Part shown: positions 35,333 through 44,622 of the stretch, piece by piece | Position numbering within the stretch: the stretch's first letter is position 1 | How the letters are laid out: each line of letters starts with the position of its first letter | Assembly (NCBI GenBank): GCA_944384255.1 | Contig: CALWSS010000053.1 | Coordinates: forward strand, 1 to 64,000 | DNA length: 64,000 nt | DNA from: an uncultured Clostridia bacterium | Lineage (GTDB): Bacteria; Bacillota; Clostridia; Lachnospirales; Anaerotignaceae | Reading direction: 5' to 3' | Made by a program: the position numbers and the translations under genes | The notes under the pieces: model-generated | What the model saw: the letters and a program-made list of their open reading frames with translations, nothing else | The model's database searches: none | What the model was told of the DNA's origin: nothing

Positions 35333-35893
35333 TCAGGCTGCCGATACTATTCTTTGTACCGGTATGCCCTCTTTTGCCATTTTTAAATAACTGTCACGTA
35401 TTTTCCTGTATGAATTAAACATTTCTGCTGCTTTTAATTCGTCTGTATATACTTTCCAGCAGCCGCAGAACTTATAGTTTTTACCGTCGTTAAATATAAA
35501 CTCAAATACGTCATCTTTGGGATAACCAAAGAAAAACCCTATTTCATGGGGAAAGCCTTTGTTGTTGTTTATTCTTACCTTCAAAAAATTAATCATATCT
35601 GTTATACTGCTTTCAGGAGGATAGCCGCATTTTAATAAAAACGCCTTAACATTTGAGTCGCTTATTATTTCTTTAATAAGTTTTACGTTATAAACAAAAA
35701 CATGCACTTTATCGGCTAAAGCGTATAAAAACCGCATTTTAAGACCTTTTTCAGATAAAATTTTGCAGTAAATGCAAAAGTCATCCCTAACAGTACATGC
35801 AGCCTTTATTGGTATTGAAAACATATTTGATGCTTTTAAACCGCTTATAACCGGTGAAGCATGCAATATAAGCTGTTCCTCAAAGTAAGACAT
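35333..35893 (-). CDS. DUF3793 family protein
   Basis: 186-residue soluble protein of unknown function. Features are a CIYCKILSEKG motif (about 40), and a conserved FPHEIGFFFGYPKDDV segment (about 115-130) followed by KFCGCWKVY. The domain is repeatedly found next to flavodoxin genes in Clostridia, as here, which suggests a shared job in redox or iron response. Regulated by a TTGACA promoter with two phased repeats downstream (separate entries). GGAGGTG ribosome site. Confidence 0.82.
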   Translation of the reverse strand: MSYFEEQLILHASPVISGLKASNMFSIPIKAACTVRDDFCIYCKILSEKGLKMRFLYALADKVHVFVYNVKLIKEIISDSNVKAFLLKCGYPPESSITDMINFLKVRINNNKGFPHEIGFFFGYPKDDVFEFIFNDGKNYKFCGCWKVYTDELKAAEMFNSYRKIRDSYLKMAKEGIPVQRIVSAA

Positions 35894-35910
35894 AAATAAA
35901 CACCTCCGTT

Positions 35911-35941
35911 ATTAGTTTTAAATAATTTATATTAGCTTTAA
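35911..35941. repeat. Two ATTAGYTTTAA repeats 20 bp apart
   Basis: ATTAGTTTTAA (35911) and ATTAGCTTTAA (35931) repeat with a 20-bp period between the DUF3793 promoter and start codon. The second is part of a near-palindrome, TTAGCTTTAACTAA. Candidate repressor site; the regulator is unknown. Confidence 0.45.
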
Positions 35942-35953
35942 CTAACTATATGG

Positions 35954-35982
35954 ATAGTACCATTTTATTTACTATTTGTCAA
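35954..35982 (-). promoter_or_regulatory. Promoter of the DUF3793-flavodoxin unit
   Basis: Minus strand TTGACA, 17-base spacer, TACTAT, about 60 bases ahead of the start codon. Confidence 0.65.
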
Positions 35983-36107
35983 CATTGTTTAAGGATAATA
36001 TTTTTCATTAATTATATATAAATTACTCATGTTTTTTTAATTGCAAGCACATATATTAATTGAATATGGAAGTTTTTTATAATATTTTTTTAATGTACTA
36101 AATTCTA

Positions 36108-36136
36108 TTGAATATTTGTGTTTTTTCTATTAAAAT
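36108..36136 (+). promoter_or_regulatory. Promoter of the DUF4321-maf unit
   Basis: TTGAAT, 17-base spacer, TAAAAT, 34 bases before the start codon. Confidence 0.6.
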
Positions 36137-36170
36137 ATCTATTGAGCAAAACTCAGGCCGGAGGTAGATT

Positions 36171-36431
36171 ATGAGGAAACTACAAAACAAAAACACTCTT
36201 GTTCTTATACTGCTTCTTATAGCTGGCGTTGTATTAGGAGGATTTATAGGGGATATGTTCGGCAGAGTCCCTTCGTTTTCGTGGCTTGGCTACGGTAAAT
36301 CATTCGGCATTACATCGCCTTTTATTCTCGACATAGGTGTTATTGTTTTACAGTTTGCCTTTACTGTAAAAATAACCATAGCCGGTCTTATAGGTTTTTT
36401 TATAGCTGCCGTAATATATAAGTTTTTATAA
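36171..36431 (+). CDS. DUF4321 domain protein, small membrane protein
   Basis: 86 residues with two membrane helices (about 10-28 and 50-82) and a conserved middle WLGYGKSFGI. This family regularly precedes maf-mreB in Clostridia, as it does here, and is presumed to act in envelope growth; no activity is known. GGAGG ribosome site. Confidence 0.8.
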   Translation: MRKLQNKNTLVLILLLIAGVVLGGFIGDMFGRVPSFSWLGYGKSFGITSPFILDIGVIVLQFAFTVKITIAGLIGFFIAAVIYKFL

Positions 36432-36482
36432 ACGGCAAAATGTATTCAATTCATAATTTTAAACATACAAGGAGACGGTATT

Positions 36483-37082
36483 ATGTATAAAATTATTCTC
36501 GCTTCGCAATCTCCAAGAAGACGCCAGATACTTGAAAGACTTTCTGTTCCATTTGAAGTAATCCCAAGCGGTGCCAAAGAATATATGGAACTTGAGCAGT
36601 CACCTTATGAATGGGTAAAAATACTTTCACACCGCAAAGCCTCAGCTGTAGCTGAAAACATAGAAGGTCCTGCTGTTATAATAGGTGCCGATACTGTAGT
36701 TACTTATCTTGGAAAAATTTTAAACAAACCTGAAAACAACGAGGAAGCAGCTTCAATGCTCCGCCTTCTCAGCGGCAAAAACCATACTGTTTATACCGGT
36801 ATGACACTCTTTTTCATAGACGAAAACGGAAACCGTGAATTTGAGTCTTATGTTGATGCTACAGAGGTTTGCTTTAACCCTATTTCTACAGACGAGATAG
36901 AAAAATACCTTTCAACAGGTGAATATACAGATAAAGCAGGTGGATATGCTATACAGGGCAAGGCTTCAATATTTATAGACCACATAAAAGGCAGTCCTGA
37001 AACTGTTATAGGCCTTCCGGTTTCAATATTATATAAAGCACTTAAAGACCACGGAATTGATATAACAGATTACTGGAAATAA
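36483..37082 (+). CDS. maf: Maf-family nucleotide pyrophosphatase
   Basis: House-cleaning nucleoside triphosphate pyrophosphatase, acting on dTTP/UTP or modified nucleotides and associated with septum control. Signature SQSPRRRQILE at the N-terminus, then GADTVV (about 67-72) and DKAGGYAIQGKAS (about 150-162). 199 residues. AAGGAGA ribosome site. Precedes mreB, the classical arrangement. Confidence 0.93.
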   Translation: MYKIILASQSPRRRQILERLSVPFEVIPSGAKEYMELEQSPYEWVKILSHRKASAVAENIEGPAVIIGADTVVTYLGKILNKPENNEEAASMLRLLSGKNHTVYTGMTLFFIDENGNREFESYVDATEVCFNPISTDEIEKYLSTGEYTDKAGGYAIQGKASIFIDHIKGSPETVIGLPVSILYKALKDHGIDITDYWK

Positions 37083-37091
37083 TTCGTTTTT

Positions 37092-37123
37092 AAAGTGGAA
37101 AACATCAGTTTTCCGCTTTTTTT
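37092..37123 (+). terminator. Terminator of maf
   Basis: Stem GTGGAAAAC / GTTTTCCGC with a four-base loop and seven Ts, 12 bases after the stop. Confidence 0.8.
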
Positions 37124-37327
37124 ATGCTTAAATTTGAAATTTACTATTGAATTTTACAAAATCTATTATAAAATTTAATATGCAGTTAAAAATCAAAAAT
37201 TTGAATTTAATGCATAAAAAAACCAGTATTATAAATCCTAATTATTAAATCAAAGTTCTTAATTTTAACAATTAATGTATAAATTGTTAAATTACTTTTA
37301 AGCTTTTGCGTCAAAACGGTGTTTCTA

Positions 37328-37356
37328 TTGAAAAACAAATTTTTTCGAGTTATTAT
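37328..37356 (+). promoter_or_regulatory. Promoter of the mreB operon
   Basis: TTGAAA, 17-base spacer, TATTAT; gives a leader of about 170 bases before mreB. Confidence 0.6.
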
Positions 37357-37532
37357 ATTAGTATGGTATTTTATACAAATTTCCAATGGATTTCTAAAGG
37401 TTCTAAATATTTTGCAACCAATTTCTTACGGACTTCCGGCGGATTTTAACTAATATTTAACTTAAAGACTAATTTAATTTTTAAATGTACACCGACAATA
37501 AAATATTATGATTACCCACAGGAGGAATTTGA

Positions 37533-38561
37533 ATGTTTGCACGAGATATGGGAATCGACCTTGGAACAGCTAATACCCTTGTATATGTTAAAGGCAAAGG
37601 AATAGTTGTTAATGAGCCATCGGTTGTAGCTATAAATACACTTACAAAGGAAGTTTTGGCAGTAGGAAACGAGGCCAAAGACATGATAGGCCGTACACCG
37701 GGCAATATAGTTGCCATAAGACCTATGAAAGACGGTGTTATTGCCGATTTTGATATTACACAGGCAATGCTCAGATATTTTATAGATAAGGCTTATGCCC
37801 GTTCCATGTTCGGGCCTAAACCGAGAGTTGTTATTTGTGTGCCTTCCGGTGTTACAGAAGTTGAAAAACGTGCCGTTATGGAGGCTTCAGTTGCTGCCGG
37901 AGCAAAAAGCAATGATGCTTATCTTATAGAAGAGCCTATGGCAGCTTCTATAGGCGCCGGACTTCCTGTTGAGGAGCCTACTGGAAGCATGGTTGTAGAT
38001 ATAGGCGGCGGCACAAGCGAGGTAGCCGTTATTTCTCTTGGCGGCATAGTTACAAGCACATCTCTTCGTGTTGCCGGTGATGAAATCGACTCTTATATAA
38101 TAGGATATATTAAGCGTGAATACAGCCTTGCTATAGGTGAAAGAACAGCTGAGGAAATTAAAATAACAATCGGCTGTGCATTCCCTAAGAGTGAGGAAGA
38201 AACAATGGATATACGTGGTCGTGACCTTGTATCCGGCCTTCCTAAAACAATAACCATTACATCAAACGAAATACTTACAGCTATTTCAGAGCCTATTACT
38301 GCCATTGTAGACTGTATTAAACAGACTCTTGAGGCTACTCCGCCGGAACTTGCAGCGGATATTATGGAATTTGGCATTACTCTTACCGGCGGCGGTGCAC
38401 TGCTTTCCGGTCTTGACCAGCTTATAACAAACGAAACAGGTATGCCGGTTCACATAGCAAATGAGCCTTTAAACTGTGTTGTAATGGGCACAGGCATTGT
38501 TCTTGAGCATATAGATACACTGCGTAAAGTCCTTGTTTCCCCTAAAAAACTCAGAATGTAA
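37533..38561 (+). CDS. mreB: Rod-shape protein MreB
   Basis: Actin-like ATPase forming membrane filaments that guide lateral wall synthesis. Phosphate-1 motif [11 protein letters not shown] (about 5-15), phosphate-2 [13 protein letters not shown] (about 155), adenosine motif [10 protein letters not shown] (about 285). Length 342 is normal. GGAGG ribosome site; first of the mreBCD-PBP2 operon. Confidence 0.96.
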   Translation: MFARDMGIDLGTANTLVYVKGKGIVVNEPSVVAINTLTKEVLAVGNEAKDMIGRTPGNIVAIRPMKDGVIADFDITQAMLRYFIDKAYARSMFGPKPRVVICVPSGVTEVEKRAVMEASVAAGAKSNDAYLIEEPMAASIGAGLPVEEPTGSMVVDIGGGTSEVAVISLGGIVTSTSLRVAGDEIDSYIIGYIKREYSLAIGERTAEEIKITIGCAFPKSEEETMDIRGRDLVSGLPKTITITSNEILTAISEPITAIVDCIKQTLEATPPELAADIMEFGITLTGGGALLSGLDQLITNETGMPVHIANEPLNCVVMGTGIVLEHIDTLRKVLVSPKKLRM

Positions 38562-38577
38562 CAAGGAGTGCTAAAGA

Positions 38578-39501
38578 GTGAATTTTTTTAACACTTACAA
38601 AAAACAAATTTTATATCTGGTAATAGCCTTGCTTGTAATACTTGCCTTTTTTACTGTAGGCAGAAAAAGCAAGGCTACGCCTATAGATAATATATTGGGC
38701 TTTATAGTAACACCGGCACAGAATATATCTACCAGTGTAAGCTCTTGGTTTTCCGATAAAATTTCATCATTTAGGGATGAAACGGATATTGCTTCGGAAA
38801 ATGAGGAGTTAAAGGCACAAGTTGAGCTTTTGGAAGCAGAAAACAAGCGTCTTTCAATGTATGAAGAAGAGAATAAACGTCTTTCAGCACTTTTGGATAT
38901 ATCCCAAAAATATCCGGACTACGAAACAACCGGCACAAATGTAATTGCCAAAGACCCGGGCAACTGGTTCCTTACTTTTACAATAGATAAAGGCACAAAA
39001 GACGGTTTGGCTCCTGATATGGCCCTTACCGATGCCGGCGGACTTGTAGGCAGAATAACCGAATGTGGATATATTTATTCCAAAGTAGAGTCAATACTGG
39101 ACAGCCGTTCTTCTGTATCAGCCATGAGCCTTAGAACAGGCGATTTAGGCGTAGTTAAAGGCGACTATACACTTATGAATGACGGATTATGCAAAATGGA
39201 ATATATTGATGCTGAAAGTGAAATAATGAAAGGTGACGAGATAGTTACTTCTTATTTAAGCGATATTTACCCTTCCGGCATTACTATAGGCTATGTTAAG
39301 GAAGTAGTAACAGACGAAAACGGCCTTACAAAATATGCCGTTATAGAGCCGTCAGTGGATTTTAAGCATATATCAACACTTCTTGTAATTACAGACAGTT
39401 TTGCCCAGACCGCTTCTTTGCCTGAAGAAAATCAGCAGGAAGAAACACCTCAGCAGGCTTCTTCGGCAGATGCACAAAATCAGTCAGCAGGTGATGAATA
39501 A
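38578..39501 (+). CDS. mreC: Rod-shape protein MreC
   Basis: Bitopic scaffold linking MreB to the PBP2-RodA synthase. One membrane helix (about 10-26), a coiled coil (about 65-105), then the beta-domains. The last 30 residues are Glu/Gln/Ser-rich and probably disordered. GTG start with AAGGAG upstream. Its stop overlaps the mreD start by one base. Confidence 0.93.
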   Translation: MNFFNTYKKQILYLVIALLVILAFFTVGRKSKATPIDNILGFIVTPAQNISTSVSSWFSDKISSFRDETDIASENEELKAQVELLEAENKRLSMYEEENKRLSALLDISQKYPDYETTGTNVIAKDPGNWFLTFTIDKGTKDGLAPDMALTDAGGLVGRITECGYIYSKVESILDSRSSVSAMSLRTGDLGVVKGDYTLMNDGLCKMEYIDAESEIMKGDEIVTSYLSDIYPSGITIGYVKEVVTDENGLTKYAVIEPSVDFKHISTLLVITDSFAQTASLPEENQQEETPQQASSADAQNQSAGDE

Positions 39502-40025
39502 TGAAAAGAGCCGTTATTATATTTATAATACTGCTTTTTAACTTGGTTTTTCAAAGTACGGTACTGCAGTATTTTAGAATTAACTCGGTTATACCAAATA
39601 CGGCTCTTGCCGTTATAATATCCATAGCCCTTTTAAGGGGCCGCCTTGAGGGCTGTTTAACAGGTTTTGCCGCCGGTATACTTCAGGACATATTTTTCGG
39701 CAATTCATTGGGCTACTATGCCCTTTTTGGCGTTTTAAGCGGTTACATAGCCGGAAGATTCAACCATAATTACTACAGGGAAAACTATGCCCTGCCGGTT
39801 TTTCTCTGCTTTACAGGCACATTAATATATGAAAGCGCTGTATTTTTTACCGGTGCATTTTTTGACGGATATTTAAACTACTTCTATTTTTTGATTAATA
39901 TTATACTGCCTGAAGCCGTATATACCGCAGTTGTGGCTATAGTAATTTACCGCCTGCTTTTTTCAATAAACGACAGAATAGAAAAATCCGAAAAATACAA
40001 ACGCAAGCTTTTTAGTATTAAATAA
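39501..40025 (+). CDS. mreD: Rod-shape protein MreD
   Basis: Integral membrane partner of MreC, 174 residues with five or six helices. Conserved GRLEGCLTGFAAGILQDIFFG segment begins near residue 46. Coupled to mreC by overlapping stop and start. Confidence 0.92.
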   Translation: MKRAVIIFIILLFNLVFQSTVLQYFRINSVIPNTALAVIISIALLRGRLEGCLTGFAAGILQDIFFGNSLGYYALFGVLSGYIAGRFNHNYYRENYALPVFLCFTGTLIYESAVFFTGAFFDGYLNYFYFLINIILPEAVYTAVVAIVIYRLLFSINDRIEKSEKYKRKLFSIK

Positions 40026-40047
40026 AAATTTATGGTGAATAAAATTT

Positions 40048-42840
40048 ATGAAAAGATTCTTTGAACGCATAACGGAATTTACCAAAAGCCGTATATTTAT
40101 AATGCTTTCAGGCGTATTTGTGCTTTTTACATTTATAGTAATACGCCTTTTTGTGTTGCAGATAGTTCATGGCGAAACTTATCAGCAGGACCTTAAAACA
40201 AGCATTATGCAGAATATAACAATTCCTGCTTCCCGCGGCATGATTTACGACAGGTACGGCCGTCCTCTTGCTGTAAATGAGGCGGCTTTTTCTATAAAAT
40301 TCGATGACAGCGTTACTGCACCTTTAACAAACCGCCCAAAATCTGTACTGGACTTTATAAAATCCAACGGCGATAAAATAACAGATACACTGCCTATTAG
40401 CAAAACCACTCCAAGAAGCTTCACTTTTGCTTCTGAGGAAGAAGAAACTGCATGGAAAGAATCCATAGGCTTAAGCAAAAAACAGATGAAATATACTGCC
40501 GATGAGCTGTACGACTACTTTTTGGAAGAATATCAGGTTCCAGACGGTCTTACGGAAGATGAGGAACGAAAGTTTATAACATTAAGCATAAGCTGTTCAG
40601 ATAAAAACTTAATGATACTTTCACTTATAGATATTTTAAATGCCAATGGTGAAACAATAAGCGATGACCTGCCTATAAGCCAGACAAAGCCTTATGAGTT
40701 TTTGTACGACGGCAATGAATCCAAGGAACAGTCATTTAAGCAGAGCATAGCCATGGATGAAGAGCAGTATAACTATACAGCAAACGAAACAGTGGAATAT
40801 TTAATAGACTTTTTTGAAATTCCACAGTGCCTTTCAGACGATATAAAACGTGATGCCATAGCTATACGCTATTCACTTTATTTAATGCGCTACAGAAAAT
40901 ACCAGCCTATAACAGTTGCAATTAATGTTAAGGATGAAACAGTAGCTTCCATTGAGGAAAATAACGGCAAGTTCCCGGGAGTTACAATATATACCGACTC
41001 ATTAAGAGAATACCCTGACGGTGAATATTTCTCAAATATAATAGGCTATATAGGCAAGATTAATGATACGGAATATGAGAAGTTTAAAGAATACGGCTAC
41101 ACAGCCAACGATATAATAGGCAAAATAGGCGTTGAAAACCTCTATGAACTGGATTTAAGGGGTGAAGACGGCGAAAGCCTTGTAGAAGTAGACGCTTCCG
41201 GCCGCAGGATAAATACTATTGAAACAAAAGAACCTGTTTCCGGCAGTAATGTATTTCTGACTATCGACAAAGAGCTTCAAATAGCCGCTTACGATTATCT
41301 TGAGGAAGCTTTGGCCCAGACACTTATAGATAAACTTCAGGCTACAAGCTCAAAAGATAACCCTATTTCGTTAAAAGAGCTCTTTATATCAATGGTAAAC
41401 AGCAACAATATATCACTTAGCAAAATATATTCTTCACAAGACGGTGTTTCAAAAGCCATATATGACATGATTAAAGGGCAGTATCCTGACTTTAGCCCGG
41501 AAGCAGAAGATGCTTCAGATACGGCTAAACTTGTTATAACTTCCGGCATAGAAACCGGGGCCATATCCACAAGAGATATGACTGTTCTGCTTTTTGAACA
41601 AGGCACTCTTACAGGTGATGAGGAATATATAAACAGTATAAAAAACGGAAACAGGTCCCCTCTTTCAGTTATAATAGAAAAACTTGAAAGCCGTGAACTT
41701 CACCCGTATCAGACAAACCTTGACCCTTGCACCGGCTCAGTTGTAGTTTCAAGCGTTGATACAGGAGAGGTATTGGCTCTTGTTACCTATCCGTCTTACG
41801 ACAGCAACAGGCTTGTTAATAATTTTGATAACGAGTATTATAACCAGTTATTAAACGACCCTACAACACCGCTTGTAAACCGTCCGCTTAAACAGAAAAA
41901 AGCGCCGGGCTCTACATTTAAAATGGTAACAGCCATAGCCGGCCTTGAAACAGGTGTTATTTCACCTTTAAGTACCATTCGTGACTTAGGAAGCTTTACA
42001 AAAGCCGGTACACCTTATGCCAAGTGCTGGAGCTATTCAAGCGGTTATACCCATGGTTTTATAAATGTTTCAGAGGCATTGGAAGTTTCATGCAACTATT
42101 TCTTTTATGAAACGGCTTACCGCCTTGGAAACAGTGATGAAGGCACAACAGAAGAAGGCATAGCAAAGCTTAACGAATACATGGAAGCTTTCGGACTTAA
42201 TACTGTTTCAGGCATAGAGCTGGAAGAAAGCGAGTCAAATATGGCTTCTCCTGAATATAAAGAGGAAACAATAAAATGGCAGAACCCAGATGCCACAACA
42301 AGCCAGACACGCTGGACAGACGGCGACACAATAAGGGCTGCTATAGGCCAGTCAGTAAATAACTTTACACCGGCTGTTATGACAAAATACGTTGCTACCC
42401 TTGCAAACGGCGGCACACGCTATAAATACCATATAATAGACAAAGTTCAGGCTTCTAACGGTGAAGTAACACTTCAAAAAGAGCCTGAAATAGAGCAGCA
42501 GATAGAAATTGCACCGGAAAACCTTGAAGCCGTATATGAAGGCATGCTTCTTGTTACAAGCGGACCTAAAGGCACACTTAGAAACGTATTCCGTAATTTT
42601 CCTGTTAATGTAGCGGCTAAATCCGGTACAGCTCAGGAGAGCCTTTCAAGAAGCTCACATACATGGTTTGTAGGCTTTGCTCCGTACGAAGACCCACAGA
42701 TAGCCGTAACTGTTATGATACCTTTCGGTGAGGCCTCATCTTCACCTGCGGCGGTAGTAGGCAGAGAAATAATAGGCGAATATATGGGCTTAAACTATGA
42801 GCCTGAAAACAGCTATATGGATATTTCTTTGGCACAATAA
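40048..42840 (+). CDS. mrdA: Class B penicillin-binding protein 2 (elongasome transpeptidase)
   Basis: Transpeptidase that cross-links new wall during elongation with RodA. Membrane helix about 18-40; PBP dimerisation domain starting ASRGMIYDRYGRPLAVN. Active-site motifs are STFK in APGSTFKMVTA (about 630), SCN (about 680) and KSGT (about 855). Length 930 is long but not unknown for Clostridial PBP2. The pedestal contains an internal tandem duplication: about residues 98-182 and 188-275 share the pattern NG(D/E)xIxDxLPIS and YTAxE. No ribosome site stronger than GTGAAT is visible, so coupling to mreD is probable. Confidence 0.93.
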   Translation: MKRFFERITEFTKSRIFIMLSGVFVLFTFIVIRLFVLQIVHGETYQQDLKTSIMQNITIPASRGMIYDRYGRPLAVNEAAFSIKFDDSVTAPLTNRPKSVLDFIKSNGDKITDTLPISKTTPRSFTFASEEEETAWKESIGLSKKQMKYTADELYDYFLEEYQVPDGLTEDEERKFITLSISCSDKNLMILSLIDILNANGETISDDLPISQTKPYEFLYDGNESKEQSFKQSIAMDEEQYNYTANETVEYLIDFFEIPQCLSDDIKRDAIAIRYSLYLMRYRKYQPITVAINVKDETVASIEENNGKFPGVTIYTDSLREYPDGEYFSNIIGYIGKINDTEYEKFKEYGYTANDIIGKIGVENLYELDLRGEDGESLVEVDASGRRINTIETKEPVSGSNVFLTIDKELQIAAYDYLEEALAQTLIDKLQATSSKDNPISLKELFISMVNSNNISLSKIYSSQDGVSKAIYDMIKGQYPDFSPEAEDASDTAKLVITSGIETGAISTRDMTVLLFEQGTLTGDEEYINSIKNGNRSPLSVIIEKLESRELHPYQTNLDPCTGSVVVSSVDTGEVLALVTYPSYDSNRLVNNFDNEYYNQLLNDPTTPLVNRPLKQKKAPGSTFKMVTAIAGLETGVISPLSTIRDLGSFTKAGTPYAKCWSYSSGYTHGFINVSEALEVSCNYFFYETAYRLGNSDEGTTEEGIAKLNEYMEAFGLNTVSGIELEESESNMASPEYKEETIKWQNPDATTSQTRWTDGDTIRAAIGQSVNNFTPAVMTKYVATLANGGTRYKYHIIDKVQASNGEVTLQKEPEIEQQIEIAPENLEAVYEGMLLVTSGPKGTLRNVFRNFPVNVAAKSGTAQESLSRSSHTWFVGFAPYEDPQIAVTVMIPFGEASSSPAAVVGREIIGEYMGLNYEPENSYMDISLAQ
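40339..40872 (+). repeat. Internal tandem duplication coding for two PBP2 pedestal modules
   Basis: Two stretches of about 85 codons align: NGDKITDTLPISKT with NGETISDDLPISQT, QMKYTADE with QYNYTANE, and PDGLTEDEERK with PQCLSDDIKRD. DNA identity is low, so the duplication is old. Confidence 0.75.
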
Positions 42841-42880
42841 ATTTGACATATTAAACCAATGCCTCAAAATGCCCTAAAAC

Positions 42881-42909
42881 TTGCAGTTATTTGACAATAA
42901 CAGTATAAT
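42881..42909 (+). promoter_or_regulatory. Promoter of minCDE
   Basis: TTGCAG, 17-base spacer, TATAAT, about 33 bases before the minC start. Confidence 0.7.
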
Positions 42910-42941
42910 ATAAACAAATATATTACGGAGGAGATTTTATA

Positions 42942-43523
42942 ATGATTACTTTTGTAACGGATAACGAGAAGAAAAATTCTCCCCTTGAGGACGAAAGCCC
43001 TGATATAGGCCTTAGTCAAAAGGGGCAGCCTGTTGAAAAAATAATTGAGCAGGCAGAGGCTGAAAACGAGGCGCAGTCAAAGAGTGAAAATGCCCAAAAT
43101 GCAGAAAAAACAGAAAACTCCGCAGACAGCAATAACAATAGCGTTACAGAGGAAAAAATAAAAGACATAATAGAAAAAGAGTTTTCAATAACAGAGCACA
43201 CAGCCAAATTCCATAAGGGCAATCTTAGAAACGGCATGTTTATGGAATATGACGGAAGTCTTGTAATTTTAGGCGACGTTAATGCCGGTGCCGAAGTAAA
43301 GGCTACAGGCAATATTCTTATATTAGGCGCATTAAAAGGCATAGCTCATGCCGGATGCAATGGAAATACAGATGCTTTCGTATTTGCCTTAAGCCTTATA
43401 CCTGTTCAGCTTAGAATAGGCAATATTATAACAAGATTTCCTGACGGTGATTCTAAGGTAAACCGCAAGCCGGAATATGCTTATGTGGAAGATGGTAAAA
43501 TATACGTTTCTCCTTTCGAATAA
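42942..43523 (+). CDS. minC: MinC-like septum-site protein lacking the N-terminal inhibitory domain
   Basis: 193 residues. From about residue 95 on it is a clear MinC C-terminal beta-helix (HKGNLRNGMFMEYDGSLVIL, GDVNAGAEVKATGNI, ILGALKGIAHAG), the part that dimerises and binds MinD. The N-terminal domain, which in MinC blocks FtsZ polymerisation, is missing. In its place are about 85 residues rich in Glu, Asn, Ser and Ala, probably disordered. The start has a perfect GGAGGAG site and its own promoter close by, so a missed upstream exon-like stretch is unlikely. Neighbours minD and minE are intact. Confidence 0.88.
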   Translation: MITFVTDNEKKNSPLEDESPDIGLSQKGQPVEKIIEQAEAENEAQSKSENAQNAEKTENSADSNNNSVTEEKIKDIIEKEFSITEHTAKFHKGNLRNGMFMEYDGSLVILGDVNAGAEVKATGNILILGALKGIAHAGCNGNTDAFVFALSLIPVQLRIGNIITRFPDGDSKVNRKPEYAYVEDGKIYVSPFE

Positions 43524-43569
43524 TTATTCTGTTTTTATGTATCTTTTTATGGGGTTATGTATAATATAA

Positions 43570-43640
43570 TGTAAATTTGCATCGAATTTTAATATTTATT
43601 TTTAAAATTTGCTATAAAAAACTAATGCAAATTATTTACA
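43570..43640. repeat. Imperfect inverted repeat upstream of minD
   Basis: TGTAAATTTGCAT (43570 region) and ATGCAAATTATTTACA (43625 region) are near reverse complements about 40 bases apart in the minC-minD gap. Possible operator or weak RNA fold; no function assigned. Confidence 0.35.
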
Positions 43641-43748
43641 TATTTGTTAATATAGATTTATATAGAATTATTTGTAAATAATAAACCTAAATATTTGATT
43701 TTAATCATAACTTGGCAATATAAGCTTAAAATGCTGGGAGGATAACAA

Positions 43749-44546
43749 ATGGGAGAAGTAATAGTTATAACAAGCGGAAAAGGCGGTGTTGGCAAAACAA
43801 CAACTTCCGCCAATTTAGGCTGCGGCCTTGCAATAGCAGGCAAAAAAGTAGCACTTGTAGACGCTGATATCGGCCTTAGAAACTTAGATGTTGTAATGGG
43901 CCTTGAAAACAGAATAGTATACGACCTTGTTGATGTTGTAGAAGGAAAATGCAGACTTAAACAGGCCCTTATTAAGGACAAGCGCTATGCAGGACTTTAT
44001 CTTCTGCCGGCGGCTCAGACAAGGGACAAAGATGCCGTTTCTCCTGAGCAGATGCAGAAACTTTGTGAAAACCTTAAAGAAGAAGAGTTTGACTACATAA
44101 TTATCGACTGCCCTGCCGGTATAGAGCAAGGCTTTAAAAACGCCATAGCCGGCGCTGACCGTGCCCTTGTAGTAACAACACCTGAAGTATCAGCCGTTAG
44201 AGATGCCGACAGAATAATAGGCCTTCTTGAGGCAAACGAGCTTCCTAACCCGTCACTTATACTTAACCGTGTAAGGCCTGATATGGTGGACAGAGGCGAT
44301 ATGATGAGTATGGATGATGTAACAGAAATACTTGCCATAGACATAATAGGCGTAGTGCCTGACGATGAGTCAATAGTTGTACAGACAAATAAAGGCGAGC
44401 CTGCTGTTACAGTTGAAAGCTCAAAAGCCGGACAGGCTTACCGTAACATAACACAGAGGATATTAGGCAATGATGTGCCTTTAATGGAATTTAAACAGGA
44501 AGAAACTTTCATGAACAAGCTTAAAAAATTATTCCATAAAGGCTGA
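43749..44546 (+). CDS. minD: Septum-site ATPase MinD
   Basis: Membrane-binding ATPase that positions MinC and cycles with MinE. Deviant Walker A GKGGVGKTT (about 10-18), conserved DADIGLRNLD and DCPAGIEQGF. The C-terminal amphipathic membrane-targeting helix is FMNKLKKLFHKG. Length 265 is normal. GGGAGG ribosome site. Confidence 0.96.
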   Translation: MGEVIVITSGKGGVGKTTTSANLGCGLAIAGKKVALVDADIGLRNLDVVMGLENRIVYDLVDVVEGKCRLKQALIKDKRYAGLYLLPAAQTRDKDAVSPEQMQKLCENLKEEEFDYIIIDCPAGIEQGFKNAIAGADRALVVTTPEVSAVRDADRIIGLLEANELPNPSLILNRVRPDMVDRGDMMSMDDVTEILAIDIIGVVPDDESIVVQTNKGEPAVTVESSKAGQAYRNITQRILGNDVPLMEFKQEETFMNKLKKLFHKG

Positions 44547-44571
44547 TTCATAGCCTTATGCCATAAAACAA

Positions 44572-44606
44572 AATTCCCGATATACTATCTATTTTTCGGG
44601 ATTTAT
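44572..44606 (+). terminator. Hairpin between minD and minE
   Basis: AATTCCCGA pairs with TCGGGATT (one bulge) around a 15-base loop; only a weak T-rich tail. May attenuate minE or protect the minD message. A second small hairpin (AAGGCT/AGCCTT) overlaps the minD stop. Confidence 0.4.
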
Positions 44607-44622
44607 ATCGTTTTCGACAGGA

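Larger units (their letters stand above)
37083..37532. other. maf-mreB intergenic region
   Basis: 450 AT-rich bases. It holds the maf terminator, a probable mreB promoter (TTGAAA-17-TATTAT) and an mreB leader of about 170 bases. A weaker promoter-like pair (TTGAAT-16-TAAAAT) lies near 37147-37174. No coding frame with a ribosome site and no strong repeat was seen. Confidence 0.6.

Noticed and set aside
37083..37532. Origin-like or mobile insertion in the AT-rich maf-mreB gap
   Set aside because: No DnaA-box cluster, terminal repeats or coding remnant; it is explained by a terminator, promoter and leader.
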